DNA of 64,000 nucleotides from Olivibacter jilunii (GTDB lineage Bacteria; Bacteroidota; Bacteroidia; Sphingobacteriales; Sphingobacteriaceae). The stretch lies in assembly GCF_900607235.1 (NCBI RefSeq), contig NZ_LR027849.1, forward strand, positions 744,001-808,000, in the 5' to 3' direction. Of the stretch, positions 1 to 7,918 are shown piece after piece; position 1 is the stretch's first letter; each line of letters begins with the position of its first letter. The notes beneath the pieces were generated by a model. It was given only the letters and a program-made list of their open reading frames with translations, was not told the origin of the DNA and ran no database searches. A program made the position numbers and the translations under genes.

Positions 1-440
1 CAATTCCTTATTTATTGCTTTCGCTTGCAAATTTTACGTTGATTTTGTTGTTAACCGCCTTTGCTCTTGATGTCGAAATTCGAGGAAGCATCTTGTTGCT
101 CTATTTTGAGAGTACGTTATTTATTGTTACTTGTCTTTCTTTAGGGTTACTAATATCAAATATAACCAATTCGCAGCAAACAGCTCTGTTAATATCGCTT
201 ATGGGAATGATGTTGCCAACCTTGATTTTCACCGGTTTTATTATGCCATTGGAAAATATGCCTGGCTTTTTTCAAGTGCTCTCTCATATTGTTCCGTCCA
301 GATGGTATTATCTTGCAGTTAAATCGGTTATGTTAAAGGGCTTGGGTTTGACCTATGTTTGGAAGGAGACACTGGTTCTGACTTTGATGACAATTATACT
401 GCTCAGTTTAGCCTTGAGACGTTTTAAAGTAAGACTTTAA
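1..440 (+). CDS. ABC-2 type transporter permease, C-terminal part
   Basis: The reading frame is open to the left edge, so the true start and N-terminal half lie outside the window; the first apparent start (TTG at 15) is not a gene start. The visible ~145 residues are very hydrophobic, with about four membrane segments and a TGFIMPLENMP stretch followed by a PSRWY motif, typical of the C-terminal membrane domain of ABC-2 (YhhJ/YbhR/YbhS-like) permeases. The gene ends 28 bases before a second permease in the same direction. The two probably form a heterodimeric membrane channel in the inner membrane, with the ATPase and an HlyD-type adaptor encoded further upstream. The substrate cannot be read from this sequence. 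Confidence 0.85.
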   Translation, partial: IPYLLLSLANFTLILLLTAFALDVEIRGSILLLYFESTLFIVTCLSLGLLISNITNSQQTALLISLMGMMLPTLIFTGFIMPLENMPGFFQVLSHIVPSRWYYLAVKSVMLKGLGLTYVWKETLVLTLMTIILLSLALRRFKVRL

Positions 441-468
441 TAGTTTTCTAAACAATACGGCGCTAAAG

Positions 469-1575
469 ATGAAAATTTTAAGATTTATATTGCAAAAGGA
501 GTTTCGTCAAATATTTCGGGATAAGTCTATCTTGGCTATGATGTTCGCTATGCCGATCGTTCAATTGGTTGTTTTACCGCTAGCCATGGACTTTAATGTA
601 AAGCACATTAATCTTTCTGTTGTTGATAAGGACCACAGTTCTTTTTCACAGCGCCTAATTCACAAAATTTACGCTTCAGGGTATTTCATTCCTATTAGTT
701 CTAACACCAGTTATAACGGTGCCATTCATCATATTGAAAAGGAAGAAGCGGACATAATTTTGGAAATCCCGCTAAATTTTGAACGAAATCTGATAAGAGA
801 GGGGAAGCAGCGGGTAGGAGTTTATGCTGACGCTATTAACGGGACAAAATCAGGCATTGGTACAGCCTACTTGAATCGGATTATTTCAGATTTCAGTTCA
901 GAATTGGAATGGAACGCGGAATCGAGGCCAAGGGGAAGTATTGAAATTCTACAAAGAAGCTGGTATAATCCCTTGGAGGCCTATAAATTTAATGTTGTTC
1001 CAGCGGTGTTGGTATTGCTGCTAACATTAATAGGTGGTTTTATGACTGCATTAAATATTGTAAAGGAAAAAGAAATTGGTACGATTGAGCAAATCAATGT
1101 AAGCCCGATTAAAAAGTGGCAGTTTATATTAGGTAAAATGATCCCGTTCTGGGTAATAGGGATTATTATTTTCACCTTAGGATTGATGATTTGTTTTTTT
1201 GTTTATGGAATTGCCTTACAAGGAAGTTTGTGGCTTTTATACTTATTTGCGGCCGTTTATTTGGTGGCCGTGTTGGGTTTCGGCTTGCTTATTTCTACCT
1301 ACAGCGATAATCAGGTGCAAGCCATGTTTATAGCCTTCTTTTTTATGATGATCTTTATGCTCATGAGCGGCTTTTTTACGTCTACCGATAGCATGCCGCG
1401 GTGGGCTCGAACCTTATCTGATCTAACGCCGGTAACTCACTTCGTAAAAGTAGTAAGAATGATTGTCTTAAAAGGCAGCGACTTTAGTGACGTACAATTG
1501 GAATTTTTATATTTAATTGTTTTTGCAATCATATTAAACGTCTGGGCCATTTGGAATTATCGGAAAACGAGCTAA
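469..1575 (+). CDS. ABC-2 type transporter permease
   Basis: 368 residues with the ABC-2 permease layout: one N-terminal membrane segment (about residues 20-40), a large periplasmic region (about 45-170), then five or so C-terminal membrane segments. The stretch NIVKEKEIGTIEQINVSPI around residue 195 is the conserved cytoplasmic coupling region of the YhhJ/YbhR family. It follows another permease by 28 bases and is probably its partner in an exporter of drugs or lipophilic compounds. It is the last gene of that operon, since the next gene is convergent and ends 21 bases away. No terminator hairpin was seen between them. Confidence 0.9.
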   Translation: MKILRFILQKEFRQIFRDKSILAMMFAMPIVQLVVLPLAMDFNVKHINLSVVDKDHSSFSQRLIHKIYASGYFIPISSNTSYNGAIHHIEKEEADIILEIPLNFERNLIREGKQRVGVYADAINGTKSGIGTAYLNRIISDFSSELEWNAESRPRGSIEILQRSWYNPLEAYKFNVVPAVLVLLLTLIGGFMTALNIVKEKEIGTIEQINVSPIKKWQFILGKMIPFWVIGIIIFTLGLMICFFVYGIALQGSLWLLYLFAAVYLVAVLGFGLLISTYSDNQVQAMFIAFFFMMIFMLMSGFFTSTDSMPRWARTLSDLTPVTHFVKVVRMIVLKGSDFSDVQLEFLYLIVFAIILNVWAIWNYRKTS

Positions 1576-1596
1576 TCGTTCGAATTACCAGCTTGT

Positions 1597-2439
1597 TTAA
1601 TTCGTTGATGCGTCCATTCGTTGTCTTGTTTTACGTTTGCGCCACCAACGTCGAGCAAAAAACATGGCTATTACTATCAGCAATAAAAATGGCCAAATAT
1701 TAATGAGGCCTACCGTAAACCATACGAAGTTTTGCCAACCGTTGGAAAGTCCCTGTTCGAACTTTTGACCAAAAGCAATTTGCTTAGGAGCAGCTTTATA
1801 ATAAGTAATCGACAAGGTAGAATAAGTCGATTGATTCGCCAGATATCGTAAACGCCCTTCAACCGATTCGATTTCGGCGCGAACTTCTGCTAATTGCTTT
1901 TCGATTTCGAGAATTTCAGTAACCTTAGCTGCAAGTTGGAGTAATGTGCGATAGCGTTGTTCCAGCTCTTTTTTTGTTTTTAACCTAGCCTGTATATCAA
2001 CAAATTCCTCGGTAACATCTTTTACTTGTATGTTTTTTGTTTCAAAATGATTGACGCCTTTAGCCACATCTCCAATAAAGGCGTCGAATTGCTTAGCATT
2101 TACGCGAACAACGATGGTTCTGCTGAGGCTTTCCGAATAATTATTCTCGGTTTCTGATGCTATATAAGCATTATATTTTTTTATTGCTTGTCCAATTAGT
2201 TTGGCCGTTTCCGATAAATCGTTTGTTTCAAAAGAGATGGTTCCTTCTTTAATTAGCCTTCGTTCTAATGGTATAGTTTGTATAGGTTCCGGTTCATTAA
2301 GTGCAATCGCTTCCGCTGTAGCTACGCTGCCAATGGCATGCTGTTGATCTATCCCGTTATGGCAAGCAAATAGTAGAAATGAAAAAATTATTAGAAGAGG
2401 AAGCGCTAACTGATCGATAACCTGGGTTTTCTTTTTCAT
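1597..2439 (-). CDS. DUF4349 domain lipoprotein
   Basis: 280 residues. The N-terminus is a lipoprotein signal with lipobox LFAC and acylated Cys at about residue 26. A DUF4349 domain follows (about 60-260): an extracytoplasmic alpha/beta part, a coiled-coil hairpin rich in Glu/Lys (about 150-205) and a strand-rich stretch. A C-terminal membrane helix (about 245-265) ends in a strongly basic tail (RRWWRKRKTRQR). It is therefore likely held at the inner membrane with the domain in the periplasm. The function of DUF4349 is unknown. The gene stands alone, convergent with the ABC permeases. Confidence 0.85.
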   Translation of the reverse strand: MKKKTQVIDQLALPLLIIFSFLLFACHNGIDQQHAIGSVATAEAIALNEPEPIQTIPLERRLIKEGTISFETNDLSETAKLIGQAIKKYNAYIASETENNYSESLSRTIVVRVNAKQFDAFIGDVAKGVNHFETKNIQVKDVTEEFVDIQARLKTKKELEQRYRTLLQLAAKVTEILEIEKQLAEVRAEIESVEGRLRYLANQSTYSTLSITYYKAAPKQIAFGQKFEQGLSNGWQNFVWFTVGLINIWPFLLLIVIAMFFARRWWRKRKTRQRMDASTN

Positions 2440-2618
2440 CTACAAATAATTAGCTCGTTTATCTTTATTCTTTTGCACGTATGAACCGCATCACAACTTT
2501 CAGTCCATCATGATATGGACTTTGATTTTTTCATAAGATGTTTTCTTCAATCAAATTCCATAACCTTTCATTCCTTTTTTCTGCCAAAGGTAACCTATAT
2601 GCAGGCTTGTTTCTGTTT

Positions 2619-3254
2619 TTAAAAGGAATAACCAACCGTAAACGCCCAAGCTCTGTTCCGTTGCTCATACCGCGAGCTGGTTGATAAGTCGGCCAATCCC
2701 AGTAAGTAACCTGCAGAAAGATTATATCCTTTTTTTAACTGGTAACCAAAATGGAGATTCACGCCGTAATCAAACCTTTTCTGGCTTCCTGAATCGCCGA
2801 ATGTGAAATCTTCCCGATTCCCCGTATAGTTTGAAGCAAAGCTGTTTGATCCCATAAGTCCAAATCCCCCGTATGGCCCCATGCTTAAAAAGAAATAGCT
2901 GCTATCCTTCAATGGAAGCTTTCCTACAAAATTAACAGGAAGCTGAAGCCAGAAGGTGTGCTGTTTGACTGGTGTATTGCCAAACTCAGAATAATCTAGC
3001 TGTGAACCGAGTTGTTGGAAGGAGATACCGGACTGGATGGCAAAGTAACGAGCTGTTGATGCTTCGACTAAACCGGTAACGGTAAAACCCACCTTTTTGG
3101 ACGCTACACGAGAAGTATTATTGTTTATATTGGACAATGCGTAATAAGGCAAATTGCCTCCCAGTCTTACACTATATCGAATATTCCATTGTTGGGCTGA
3201 TAAAGATTTATCCATCAAGCCGAGTAAAATACAAATAAAAATAGTTTTTTTCAT
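2619..3254 (-). CDS. Small outer-membrane beta-barrel protein
   Basis: 211 residues with a Sec signal peptide ending near SLSA-QQW (about residue 20). The rest alternates hydrophobic and polar residues, with many aromatic strand ends and a C-terminal strand ending in F (WAFTVGYSF), as in eight-stranded porin-family/OmpA-like barrels (PorT/OMP_b-brl class). About 190 residues fits an 8-strand barrel. No periplasmic peptidoglycan-binding domain is present. It has no obvious operon partner. An inverted repeat lies 45-75 bases upstream of its start. The role is unknown and the call rests on architecture. Confidence 0.7.
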   Translation of the reverse strand: MKKTIFICILLGLMDKSLSAQQWNIRYSVRLGGNLPYYALSNINNNTSRVASKKVGFTVTGLVEASTARYFAIQSGISFQQLGSQLDYSEFGNTPVKQHTFWLQLPVNFVGKLPLKDSSYFFLSMGPYGGFGLMGSNSFASNYTGNREDFTFGDSGSQKRFDYGVNLHFGYQLKKGYNLSAGYLLGLADLSTSSRYEQRNRAWAFTVGYSF

Positions 3255-3298
3255 ATTGCTAATTTTAAATCAAAACTAGCTAATGAAGTGTTAAGAAG

Positions 3299-3328
3299 TT
3301 TTAAGGTTTGGTTCAGTTAACCTTAAAA
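3299..3328. repeat. 10-base inverted repeat, terminator or operator
   Basis: TTTTAAGGTT (3299-3308) and AACCTTAAAA (3319-3328) are perfect inverted copies separated by 10 bases. The repeat lies between the end of the HxlR gene (3378) and the start of the beta-barrel gene (3254), both on the minus strand. It could terminate the HxlR transcript or act as an operator for the barrel gene. There is no long T tract, so neither role is settled. Confidence 0.5.
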
Positions 3329-3377
3329 AATGTTAAAAGATTAGGTGTCGCGAAGGCATGCCTTGTAGAAATACCTA

Positions 3378-3791
3378 TTAGCTAGAAATATGCTTGCGGT
3401 ACAACTTGTCCTTAAGCTGTTGGAGGGCATTCAGTTTATTGATTTTTACATCTTTTAAGATAAGCTCCTTTTTATAGGCCGGAATGTGGTGGCCGTGCTT
3501 ATCCGACCATAAACCAATTTCAATGATCAAAGGAACCAAATCGATCGCTTTTTCGGTTAAGCTATATACTATTTTCTGTTTATGATCGGGTGCCTTTTTC
3601 TTTTTTATGAACCCGTTTTTTTCGAGCATGAGCAATCTGTTTGCTAAAATGTTGGTTGATATCTTTTCCTCAGAAAGTAAAAATTCCTGATAGTATCGCT
3701 TATCAAAGAATACTATGTCCCGGATAATCAATAAAGACCACTTGTCACCAAATAGCTCAAGAGCGTAGTTTAAAGGGCAATCAGATCTCAT
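3378..3791 (-). CDS. HxlR-family transcriptional regulator
   Basis: 137 residues. The N-terminus (CPLNYALELFGDKWSLLIIRD) is the signature of HxlR winged-helix proteins: a Cys near residue 5, then a helix before the helix-turn-helix. The recognition region (KISTNILANRLLMLEKNGFIKK) and the basic wing follow at about residues 42-75, with the dimerisation helix at the C-terminus. HxlR proteins are dimeric DNA-binding regulators, often responding to reactive electrophiles or redox change through the Cys. It is transcribed divergently from fabF across a perfect 15-base inverted repeat that overlaps both promoters, so it very likely controls itself and fabF. The ligand is unknown. Confidence 0.9.
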   Translation of the reverse strand: MRSDCPLNYALELFGDKWSLLIIRDIVFFDKRYYQEFLLSEEKISTNILANRLLMLEKNGFIKKKKAPDHKQKIVYSLTEKAIDLVPLIIEIGLWSDKHGHHIPAYKKELILKDVKINKLNALQQLKDKLYRKHISS

Positions 3792-3810
3792 ATTTACAAG
3801 GAAATTTATA

Positions 3811-3851
3811 CACTTGCAAATATAAGGCGGTTTGCTTTATATTTGCAAGTG
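3811..3851. promoter_or_regulatory. Symmetrical divergent promoter and operator between hxlR-like gene and fabF
   Basis: A perfect 15-base inverted repeat: CACTTGCAAATATAA at 3811-3825 and TTATATTTGCAAGTG at 3837-3851, with an 11-base spacer. Each arm contains a -7 element TATATTTG (3838-3845 on plus, 3824-3817 on minus). Each arm also offers a CTTG that sits 21 bases upstream of the -7 element in the other arm, matching the -33 position. Both divergent promoters are thus built into one operator. Expected leaders are about 55 bases for fabF and 19 for the regulator. A weaker CTTG...CAAG pair follows at 3852-3866. Confidence 0.75.
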
Positions 3852-3906
3852 CTTGTTAAATGCAAGTAGTTGTTGTGAGGCCGTTGCTTCACCTAAATTT
3901 AAAATC

Positions 3907-5151
3907 ATGAATCGAATCGTTATAACCGGGCTTGGAGCCTTAACGCCAATTGGCGAAAATGTTGAGACTTTTTGGCAGAACTTGATAAAAGGTGTTTCGG
4001 GTGCCACGAGAATCACAAAATTTAACGCCAATAAATTTCGAACACAAATTGCTTGCGAGCTTAAAGATTATGATCCTTCCCGATGGCTTGATAGGGGTGA
4101 GATCAAGCGTACAGACCCCTTTACACAATATGCACTTATAGCCGCTGATCAGGCGATTAGTGATGCACAATTAAACTTCGCGGACATGGATCCCTACGAT
4201 ATAGGTGTCATATGGGGGTCTGGGCAAGGGGGGATGCTTACTTTTGAGGAGCAGGTAAAGGAATATGTGTCTGAAAACTTTACACCGCGGTTTAGTCCGT
4301 TTTTTGTTCCGAAGCTAATCGCTAACATGGCTTCGGGATTGATTTCTATAAGACATGGGCTGAAAGGGATCAATTATACGACGGTGTCGGCATGCGCAAC
4401 ATCCAATACGGCTATTATGGATGCTTTTAATTATATAAGATGGGGGAAGGCAAAAGTGATGATTACCGGAGGTTCAGAAGCGCCTATTACGGAAGCGTCA
4501 ATAGGTGGGTTTTGTGCAATGAAGGCAATGACTACGCTAAATGGAGAACCCACGTTAGCTTGCCGGCCTTTTGACCAAGGTCGCGATGGATTCTTGATGG
4601 GTGAAGGAGCGGGGGCTTTGGTATTAGAAGAATATGAGCACGCGCGTGCACGAGGAGCTAAAATTTATGCCGAGATAGTTGGTGCAGCGATGACGGCAGA
4701 CGCTTATCACATGACCGCCACCCATCCTGAAGGCGAAGGAGCTTATATGGCAATGAAGCTAGCCCTAAAGGATGCCAATATTGAAGCTCAAGAAGTAGAT
4801 TATCTGAATGCGCACGCGACTTCTACCCCTGTTGGCGATATGAGTGAACTAAAGGCAATCCATAAACTATTCGAGAGCAGTTTTGATCGTTTGCATGTGA
4901 GCGCAACAAAGTCCATGACCGGTCATTTATTAGGTGCTGCGGGTGCCATTGAAGCCATTGCCTGTGTTCTATCAATTCGTGATTCGATTATACCTCCCAC
5001 AATTAATTTAACCAATCCGGACGAAGCAATACCTGAAGGTCTTCAACTTGTAAAATTAAATGCACTAAAACATGATGTTAAAGTAGCAATGAGTAACACT
5101 TTTGGTTTCGGGGGCCATAACGGCATCGCTGTTTTTAAGAAATTAAGTTAG
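3907..5151 (+). CDS. fabF: Beta-ketoacyl-[acyl-carrier-protein] synthase II
   Basis: 414 residues. The product condenses malonyl-ACP with a growing acyl-ACP in type II fatty acid elongation in the cytoplasm. The Cys-His-His triad is intact: Cys163 in SACATSN, His303 in NAHATSTPVGD and His340 in TGHLLGAAG, the same numbering as E. coli FabF, with the conserved Lys in ATKSMTGH. This numbering supports the ATG at 3907 rather than the longer in-frame start at 3832, which lies inside the operator. It stands alone, away from acpP and other fab genes, and is divergent from an HxlR regulator, so it may be a regulated extra copy or part of a specialised acyl pathway rather than the main synthase. Confidence 0.92.
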   Translation: MNRIVITGLGALTPIGENVETFWQNLIKGVSGATRITKFNANKFRTQIACELKDYDPSRWLDRGEIKRTDPFTQYALIAADQAISDAQLNFADMDPYDIGVIWGSGQGGMLTFEEQVKEYVSENFTPRFSPFFVPKLIANMASGLISIRHGLKGINYTTVSACATSNTAIMDAFNYIRWGKAKVMITGGSEAPITEASIGGFCAMKAMTTLNGEPTLACRPFDQGRDGFLMGEGAGALVLEEYEHARARGAKIYAEIVGAAMTADAYHMTATHPEGEGAYMAMKLALKDANIEAQEVDYLNAHATSTPVGDMSELKAIHKLFESSFDRLHVSATKSMTGHLLGAAGAIEAIACVLSIRDSIIPPTINLTNPDEAIPEGLQLVKLNALKHDVKVAMSNTFGFGGHNGIAVFKKLS

Positions 5152-5219
5152 CGATTAAAAAATGTAGTGTATTAATAGTATGTGCAATGTGTTAACTTTG
5201 CATTACTAATATAATAGAT

Positions 5220-6116
5220 ATGCTAAATTTGGAATGGTTTCGCACTTTTAAGGCTATTTATGAAACCGGAACACTTACCGGTGCTGCGCAGATGTTATTT
5301 ATATCACAACCAGGGGTGAGCTTACATTTAAATTCGCTGGAGACTTATACCGGTTATAAGCTGTTTGATCGCTCTGCAAAGCGGATGGTCCCCACCGAAC
5401 GAGGCAAGGTATTATATAACTTCATTCTTGAACCCTTAACGAAATTAGAAACTTCTGAACAGCTTTTTCACCGAAGTTCTAAAATCGATCGCGCAACCGT
5501 GAGTATTGGTATGTGCTTTGAAACTTTTCAATTTACGCTGGAAAGACATATATCATCCCTGCCATTTAATGTAATTATTAAATTTGGGGAGTATCCGCAG
5601 ATGATTCACGATTTAGATAAAGGTTTATTAGATCTGATTATTACGCCTCAGAAAGGTCTGGAAAAAAACCTGGAATTTAGCCCATTTTCTAAAGAACGGA
5701 TCGTCTTGGTAGCCGGTGCGGAAACAGATGCGAAAATTGTGGAAGAGCTCATTGTAAAGGGCGATTTGATGGCTGCAGAGAAATGGCTTAAGGAACAAGT
5801 ATGGTATAGTACCGCCGCTGATATGGAGAACCTAAAAAGATTCTGGTATCTGAACTTCAGGCACCATCCGGATTTTAAACCGAACTATATCGTCCCTAAT
5901 ATATGCTCTATTGTCCGATGCTTAAGCGAGGGGGTTGGTTTTTCAATCATTCCGGATTTTTTGTGCAAGAACGAAATAGAGTCCAAAAAGCTTCATCTTA
6001 TATGGACCGGTGACCCGGTTATGGAAAACACGCTGTATTTCGGTACCAGGAAAAAAACTATGTATGAAAGGGAAATCAACTTAGTAAAAAAGATCTTTGT
6101 AGAAGAGGGTATATGA
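5220..6116 (+). CDS. LysR-family transcriptional regulator
   Basis: 298 residues. The N-terminal winged helix-turn-helix (about 1-60) has the LysR pattern FKAIYETGTLTGAAQMLF...SQPGVSLHLNSLE, followed by a linker helix and a periplasmic-binding-protein-like effector domain (about 90-295). It usually binds DNA as a tetramer and responds to a small metabolite. A -7 element TAACTTTG lies at 5193-5200, giving a leader of about 15 bases. It follows fabF by 68 bases on the same strand with its own promoter. LysR genes usually control a neighbour; candidates are fabF and the M14 peptidase. The effector is not predictable here. Confidence 0.9.
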   Translation: MLNLEWFRTFKAIYETGTLTGAAQMLFISQPGVSLHLNSLETYTGYKLFDRSAKRMVPTERGKVLYNFILEPLTKLETSEQLFHRSSKIDRATVSIGMCFETFQFTLERHISSLPFNVIIKFGEYPQMIHDLDKGLLDLIITPQKGLEKNLEFSPFSKERIVLVAGAETDAKIVEELIVKGDLMAAEKWLKEQVWYSTAADMENLKRFWYLNFRHHPDFKPNYIVPNICSIVRCLSEGVGFSIIPDFLCKNEIESKKLHLIWTGDPVMENTLYFGTRKKTMYEREINLVKKIFVEEGI

Positions 6117-6158
6117 TTAAGAATTAGGGGACACCCTAAAGAAAATAACAAACAGAAA

Positions 6159-7880
6159 ATGCTAAAATCATTTGTCTTTCTCCCGCTCATTTTTTTCTCC
6201 TTTTTTGTTCAAGCTCAAAAGATTGCTTTTGAGTTAGATGATAAACATAATCGTACTGCTACTTACGAAGAAGTACTGGCATTTTATCGCCATTTGGATA
6301 GTAGTTATGTGCAGGCTAAACTCTTTTCTTTTGGTACAACTGATGTTGGTAAGGCACTTCAGCTGATGGTTTTGTCCAAGGATGGTGATTTCGATCCCCT
6401 TAGCCTAAGAAAGAAAAATAAAAGCATCATATTGTTCAACAACGGAATCCATCCCGGAGAACCCGAGGGTATTGACGCATCCATGATGCTAATTCGGGAT
6501 TTGTTAATAAAAGATGCTGTTCCGGACAATGTTGTGCTTTGCTTCATCCCTGTATACAATATTGATGGTATGTTAAATCGCGGGGTATCGAGAGTTAATC
6601 AAAACGGCCCGGAACAATATGGGTTTAGGGGGAACAGACAGAATTTAGATCTCAATCGTGATTTTATTAAGACAGACAGTCGTAATTCTCAGACTTTCCA
6701 GGAAATATTTAATCGCTGGGACCCCGATGTTTTTATCGATAACCACGCAAGTAACGGTGCTGATTATCAGTATGTGATGACGCTTATCGATACGCAACCG
6801 GACAAATTGAACACTATTTTAGCTGATTATATGTTGAAAAATTATACGCAGGAGCTATATAATCGAATGGAAGGAGAGGGGTACCGACTGGTGCCTTATG
6901 TAGATTCGCGCGGAGAGACGCCGGAATCCGGTATCGTGTCTTTTTTGGAAAATCCCAGATATTCCACTGGATATGCTGCATTGCATAATACCATAGCTTA
7001 TATGCCCGAAACTCATATGTGGAAACCTTTTGCGCAGCGAGTAAATGCAACTTATGCGCTGATGAAACATTTAATAGACATTACCCATGAGCAAGGAAGC
7101 CAATTGCTGGCAGTTAGAAAAAAAGCGAAGCAATCTGTAAAGGATCAGCAGATTTTTCCGCTGGCATGGGAACTGGATACGCTTAATTATAGGCAAATTG
7201 ACTTTTATGGGTATGAGGCTATGCACAAGCCAAGTGAGGTAAGTGGACAGGATCGATTATATTACGATAGAAACAAACCTTTTACCCGAAAGATAAAACT
7301 TTATAATCGATACAAGCCAAAATTAACTGTGAAAAAGCCATCGGCTTATATCATTCCCCAAGCTTATGAAAAAGTTGTTAAACTTTTAGCGTTAAATGGA
7401 GTGAAGCTGGAAACGCTCGAGCGAGACACAACCCTATTGCTTGACATGTACTATATTAAGCGATTCAAAAGTCTAGAAAAACCATTCGAAGGTCATTATT
7501 TGCATAGGGAGGTAGAGCTTGTAACGAAAAAAATGGAGGTTCCGTTTTATGCAGGAGACGTGATAGTAAAAACGGATCAAGAGAAAAACAGGTATATTAT
7601 AGAGACACTTGAGCCTCAAGCGGTGGACTCATATTTCTGTTGGAATTTTTTTGACGCAATTTTAGGACAGAAAGAATACTTTGCCTCTTACATTTTTGAA
7701 GAAGAAGCTGAGAGGTTATTAAAAGAAAACCGAGCATTGGCACATGCCTTTGAAAAAGCTAAACAGGCTGATTCATCGCTTATGAAAAATGGCCAAGCAC
7801 AGCTCGATTGGATTTATAAACATTCTTCTTATTACGAGAAGACACACTTGCTTTATCCTATTGGACGTTTGACGGACTAA
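6159..7880 (+). CDS. Secreted M14-family zinc carboxypeptidase
   Basis: 573 residues with a Sec signal peptide (about 1-20, cut after VQA). The M14 zinc ligands are visible as HPGEPEG (His98, Glu101) and NHASNG (His196). The catalytic Glu284 lies in MPETHMW. The conserved NIDGM and RVNQNGP...FRGNRQNLDLNRDF stretch carries the substrate-binding Arg/Asn residues. The carboxypeptidase domain fills about residues 25-320; the remaining ~250 residues are a mixed alpha/beta region with no domain I can name. It is expected to trim peptides in the periplasm or at the surface. It is convergent with the outer-membrane barrel gene. Confidence 0.88.
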   Translation: MLKSFVFLPLIFFSFFVQAQKIAFELDDKHNRTATYEEVLAFYRHLDSSYVQAKLFSFGTTDVGKALQLMVLSKDGDFDPLSLRKKNKSIILFNNGIHPGEPEGIDASMMLIRDLLIKDAVPDNVVLCFIPVYNIDGMLNRGVSRVNQNGPEQYGFRGNRQNLDLNRDFIKTDSRNSQTFQEIFNRWDPDVFIDNHASNGADYQYVMTLIDTQPDKLNTILADYMLKNYTQELYNRMEGEGYRLVPYVDSRGETPESGIVSFLENPRYSTGYAALHNTIAYMPETHMWKPFAQRVNATYALMKHLIDITHEQGSQLLAVRKKAKQSVKDQQIFPLAWELDTLNYRQIDFYGYEAMHKPSEVSGQDRLYYDRNKPFTRKIKLYNRYKPKLTVKKPSAYIIPQAYEKVVKLLALNGVKLETLERDTTLLLDMYYIKRFKSLEKPFEGHYLHREVELVTKKMEVPFYAGDVIVKTDQEKNRYIIETLEPQAVDSYFCWNFFDAILGQKEYFASYIFEEEAERLLKENRALAHAFEKAKQADSSLMKNGQAQLDWIYKHSSYYEKTHLLYPIGRLTD

Positions 7881-7918
7881 ACACGTTTAGCGATCAGCAT
7901 TTGCGTTTCGACGTGTTT
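7879..7918. terminator. Weak convergent hairpin
   Basis: AAACACGT (7879-7886) and ACGTGTTT (7911-7918) can pair across a 24-base loop. The arms overlap the stop codons of the two convergent genes. The long loop makes this a weak call. Confidence 0.3.

Noticed and set aside
3289-3336. A cluster of TTAA and TGTTAA words that looked like another TGTTAA regulator site
   Set aside because: Two of the words belong to the perfect 10-base inverted repeat at 3299-3328, and the spacing is irregular (10, 16, 6, 10). The inverted repeat explains it better.
3832-3906. N-terminal extension of FabF from an upstream in-frame ATG
   Set aside because: It lies within the operator and promoter region. The ATG at 3907 gives the exact catalytic numbering (163, 303, 340) of E. 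coli FabF.
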